A stretch of 5,759 bases of DNA, from NCBI GenBank assembly GCA_028751055.1, contig JAQZDD010000079.1:1-5759 (forward strand). The letters are read 5' to 3'. Under the pieces are notes generated by a model. The model was not told the DNA's origin. It searched no databases and saw nothing but the letters and a program-made list of their open reading frames with translations. Position numbers and translations under genes: made by a program. Source of the DNA: Euryarchaeota archaeon Ods04 (GTDB taxonomy: Archaea; Halobacteriota; Halobacteria; Halobacteriales; Halorutilaceae). Positions 4,365 through 5,759 of this stretch are shown piece by piece (the first letter of the stretch is position 1; the number at the start of each line of letters is the position of its first letter).

Positions 4365-5027
4365 CTACTCCAGAAAAGACTGGATAGATTCGAGAGCCTC
4401 TTCTGTAGCGGGGTAGAGGATACTGTCGTCGATTTCATCTATCCAGTTTTTCCCACCTCTTTCCGGCTCCGCGGCGGCACCGGCTACACAGTCAGCCGTC
4501 TGTATACCCTGCTTCTTACGTGAGTTGGCATGCTCCACCGAAGCCTCGTGGAACTCTTCCTCAAAAGCCGACCTCACGAAGTCGGACTGCTTCGAACTGT
4601 ATACACGGTCGAAGACGAAGCTGTTGCGTCGTTCGTCGTCGACACCCATCCGTTTCAGTATCTCGGCATACAGTCGTCCCATGATGCACATATCCGTCGG
4701 CATGTCGTCGAAAAGGACGTCTTGGTGTATCTTGTACACGTCGTGGCTCTGTCGCATGGCTTCGAAGTCGGCATGCGTCAGGACGGCGTAGCCGACCGAA
4801 ATCTTTCCGTCCAAGCCGTTGAGGCAGTCGACGAAACGCCTCTTCTGCGTGTCGGTCATGTCGTACCACCTCGCCTCTGTCAGGTCGGTGGCTCTCCTGA
4901 TAGCTCTCTTGGGACACCGTACGCAGTCCATGCGTTCGGCGCACGCCATGACACCGAGGCTGAACGGTCCGCGGTTCTCCAGTAGGTCGTTGAACTGCCC
5001 GGATTCGTCACCGTACGCGTGTATCAA
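4365..5027 (-). CDS. DUF3800-like protein (probable RNase H-like fold)
   Basis: A 220-residue soluble protein assigned to the DUF3800 type from its ends. The N-terminus has the acidic GDESG motif (6-10; Asp7, Glu8). The C-terminal part has SFVFDRVY (Asp140), then IQTADCVAGA (175-184; Gln176, Asp179). Such proteins are thought to adopt an RNase H-like fold with a metal-binding acidic cluster; they are common in phages, islands and defence-rich DNA, mostly without a known function. Cys29, Cys35 and Cys38 cluster in a Cys-x5-Cys-x2-Cys pattern that could bind metal. The start is a TTG: an in-frame stop lies at 5037-5039, and later ATGs would lose the GDESG motif. It follows the PIN toxin gene on the same strand after 68 bp, with its own TATA-like box. 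The stop abuts the stem region at 4261-4364. Confidence 0.7.
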   Translation of the reverse strand: MIHAYGDESGQFNDLLENRGPFSLGVMACAERMDCVRCPKRAIRRATDLTEARWYDMTDTQKRRFVDCLNGLDGKISVGYAVLTHADFEAMRQSHDVYKIHQDVLFDDMPTDMCIMGRLYAEILKRMGVDDERRNSFVFDRVYSSKQSDFVRSAFEEEFHEASVEHANSRKKQGIQTADCVAGAAAEPERGGKNWIDEIDDSILYPATEEALESIQSFLE

Positions 5028-5070
5028 TTTTATAATTCAGTTTGCTCAAAACGCATCAACTTTCCTCTTC

Positions 5071-5079
5071 TATAATATT
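5071..5079 (-). promoter_or_regulatory. TATA-like box upstream of the DUF3800-like gene
   Basis: AATATTATA on the minus strand lies between the toxin gene and the TTG start, centred about 48 nt before it. Initiation would fall near 5048, giving a leader of about 20 nt. This suggests that the gene can be transcribed separately from the toxin-antitoxin pair, although readthrough from that operon is also possible. Confidence 0.45.
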
Positions 5080-5095
5080 GCCCAACTGTATCTCC

Positions 5096-5503
5096 TTACT
5101 CCATCTTCCGTACGAACTCCGCAGGCTCCATAATATCGATTTCCTCATACTCACCGAGTTTGAGAAGGTGACTATCACCTGAGACGACGTAGTCGGCTTC
5201 TGCTTCGGTGGCACAGGCGAGTATTCGGTTGTCGCTCGGGTCGTTCTCTATCGCGCCAGGCACGTCATCAGGTGAGACGACGGTGGAAATACTAATGATA
5301 TTGTCCACGAAACGCTCTACGCGCTCGTCGTCAAACGGTATCTTGTCTCTGCCGAGAACGTCCTCAATTTCGTCGAAGATGAACGGTGAAATGTATAGCT
5401 CAGCGTCTCCCTTCTCGACGGCGCGCAGGACTCGGTAGGGCTTCCCGCTCGACAGGGTCGCGGAAACGTAGACGTTAGTGTCGAGTACTATCCTAAGTGT
5501 CAC
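5096..5503 (-). CDS. PIN-domain ribonuclease toxin (COG1569-like), type II toxin-antitoxin
   Basis: A 135-residue PIN-domain protein, expected to be a Mg2+-dependent RNase that cuts cellular RNA when freed from its antitoxin. The acidic active-site residues are visible: Asp8 in VLDTNV, Glu45 in FIFDEIEDVL, Asp91 in DPSDNRILACA and Asp110 in ADYVVSGDSHLL. The order and the C-terminal MEPAEF element fit the COG1569 toxin group better than short VapC proteins. The length is normal and nothing appears broken. The start is a GTG whose bases overlap the antitoxin stop (GTGA, 5503-5500). GAGGAG directly abuts the start, so translation is probably coupled to that of the antitoxin gene. Regulation is likely through the AbrB-type partner binding its own promoter, which lies beyond the window. 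The RNA target is unknown. Confidence 0.9.
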   Translation of the reverse strand: MTLRIVLDTNVYVSATLSSGKPYRVLRAVEKGDAELYISPFIFDEIEDVLGRDKIPFDDERVERFVDNIISISTVVSPDDVPGAIENDPSDNRILACATEAEADYVVSGDSHLLKLGEYEEIDIMEPAEFVRKME

Positions 5504-5754
5504 TCCTCAACTCCCCTGCTCTCGTGGACGAGTTCCTCGACATCCTCTTCCTCTACGCCCTCCTCTCTTGCCTCCGCCCACATCGGCTTCAGAACCTCCT
5601 CTAGCGACGCCTCCACAGCCGACTCGTCGACCTTCCGCAGGAGTATCGTGTCGCCCTCCGAGACAACTAAGAGCTTCGAACCCTTTTCGAGGCTCATTCT
5701 GTCGCGTACGTCGGCGGGTATGGCTATCTGCCCGCGCGAGCTTACAGTCACCAT
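5500..5754 (-). CDS. AbrB/SpoVT-family antitoxin and transcription regulator
   Basis: An 84-residue two-part antitoxin. Residues 1-44 form the swapped-hairpin AbrB DNA-binding domain, with the typical opening VSSRGQIAIPADVRDRM (4-20), then GSKLLVV and GDTILLRKV strands. Residues 45-84 are an acidic, helical tail (LEEVLKPMWAEAREEGVEEEDVEELV) that should wrap the PIN toxin and block its active site. It lies directly before the toxin and overlaps it by four bases, the usual antitoxin-first order. It probably represses the operon as a homodimer or with the toxin. The ATG at 5754 fits the family start. Only five bases precede it in the window, so an N-terminal extension cannot be fully excluded and the promoter is not visible. 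Confidence 0.9.
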   Translation of the reverse strand: MVTVSSRGQIAIPADVRDRMSLEKGSKLLVVSEGDTILLRKVDESAVEASLEEVLKPMWAEAREEGVEEEDVEELVHESRGVEE

Positions 5755-5759
5755 CTCTA

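Overview
The window reads as chromosome of a halophilic archaeon (class Halobacteria). Evidence: very acidic soluble proteins; a twin-arginine lipoprotein with a haloarchaeal lipobox and an Asn/Gly/Asp/Glu linker; and TATA-like boxes centred about 27 nt upstream of several ATGs, the layout of leaderless haloarchaeal mRNAs. GC is moderate (about 55-60% by eye) and AGG/AGA and ATA codons are common, so a very high-GC genus is less likely. I cannot name the species.

Layout. 83-961 (+) is a crotonase-fold enzyme. 908-962 (its last 18 codons, stop and 1 nt) recurs exactly at 1462-1516; between the copies lies an AT-richer segment with its own promoter and one small membrane-protein gene (1024-1374). 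Removing one repeat plus the segment would place the crotonase about 70 nt before the next gene, a secreted type 1 copper lipoprotein (1586-2317, +). A small coiled-coil/single-TM protein gene (2405-2665, -) and a sodium-symporter (NSS) gene (2778-4199, +) diverge from back-to-back promoters. A TATA-like box then precedes a 104-nt segment with a 9-bp closing stem and internal hairpins, a candidate structured RNA (about 4256-4364). On the minus strand follow a DUF3800-like protein (4365-5027), a PIN-domain ribonuclease toxin (5096-5503) and its AbrB-type antitoxin (5500-5754); the last two overlap in a toxin-antitoxin operon.

How they work together. The left part mixes acyl-CoA metabolism, copper electron transfer or copper binding at the cell surface, and solute uptake, with no evident shared pathway. 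The right part looks like accessory or defence DNA: an AbrB-PIN toxin-antitoxin pair followed closely by a DUF3800 (probable RNase H-like) gene.

The two observations most worth following are the 55-bp direct repeat bracketing a single-gene cassette at the 3' end of the crotonase gene, and the promoter-plus-stem structure at 4225-4364. Neither could be searched against databases here.
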